From: Clostridia bacterium
GTDB lineage: Bacteria > Bacillota > Clostridia > Oscillospirales > CAG-272
Assembly: GCA_017451915.1 (NCBI GenBank)
Contig: JAFTNJ010000041.1
Span: 1 to 32,581 of the forward strand
DNA length: 32,581 nucleotides
Reading direction: 5' to 3'
Position 1 is the first letter of the stretch, and each line of letters starts with the position of its first letter. The translations under genes were made by a program, and so were the position numbers. The notes under the pieces are model-generated. The model was not told where the DNA came from and ran no database searches. It worked only from the letters and a program-made list of their open reading frames with translations. Of this stretch, positions 32,541 to 32,581 are shown one piece after another.

Positions 32541-32581
32541 TTGAGCAAACTCCCCCTCCATAATCGAGAGTGCAAACAACA

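Overview
The window looks like chromosome from a gut-type anaerobic Firmicute (Bacillota, class Clostridia). Reasons: sigma-A style promoters with 17-nt spacers, strong AGGAGG-type ribosome binding sites, occasional TTG/GTG starts, SipW-type (Ser/His) signal peptidases with TasA-like partners, a Tag/Wz-type polysaccharide exporter, a GPH-type sugar symporter, and hairpin-rich intergenic repeats typical of such genomes. No rRNA, tRNA, CRISPR array, transposase or phage gene was seen.

Layout. (1) 1-3530: hairpin-rich repeats, then ddl (D-Ala-D-Ala ligase), a convergent tcdA-like E1 enzyme, and divergently a Nudix hydrolase overlapping a DUF1934 protein. (2) 3531-5413: a repeat-bearing control region, a large regulator with an N-terminal HTH, a helical-repeat middle and a LuxR-type C-terminus, and just after it a 39-residue peptide gene whose leader resembles a double-glycine leader. 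(3) 5435-6652: a PlsC-like acyltransferase with an added zinc ribbon.

(4) 6856-19173 is the centrepiece: two minus-strand operons for a surface structure. The upstream operon (19173 to 16491) has a consensus promoter, a bitopic protein with a Pro-Glu linker, a SipW-like signal peptidase and a TasA-like secreted subunit. The downstream operon (15681 to 6856) has a double-membrane-span TasA-like protein, a second SipW-like peptidase, two more small TasA-like subunits and a 1996-residue secreted beta-helix protein. The operons are separated by a 200-bp-period tandem duplication of a cruciform-forming repeat. My reading is that each peptidase matures fibre subunits carrying the shared A-R/K-Y/F...G...ARVAK-type signal, and the giant protein is displayed on or with the fibre.

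(5) 19600-26207: a carbohydrate-use locus with a GH2 glycosidase and GPH symporter on the minus strand, divergent from an AraC-type regulator and a CrtC/AttH-like lipocalin protein. (6) 26312-32357: a minus-strand polysaccharide operon with three family-2 glycosyltransferases, an ABC-2 permease fused to an unusual N-terminal extracellular domain, its ATPase, and a CrtO-like acyltransferase. The window ends in a hairpin element related, in inverted orientation, to the one at its start.
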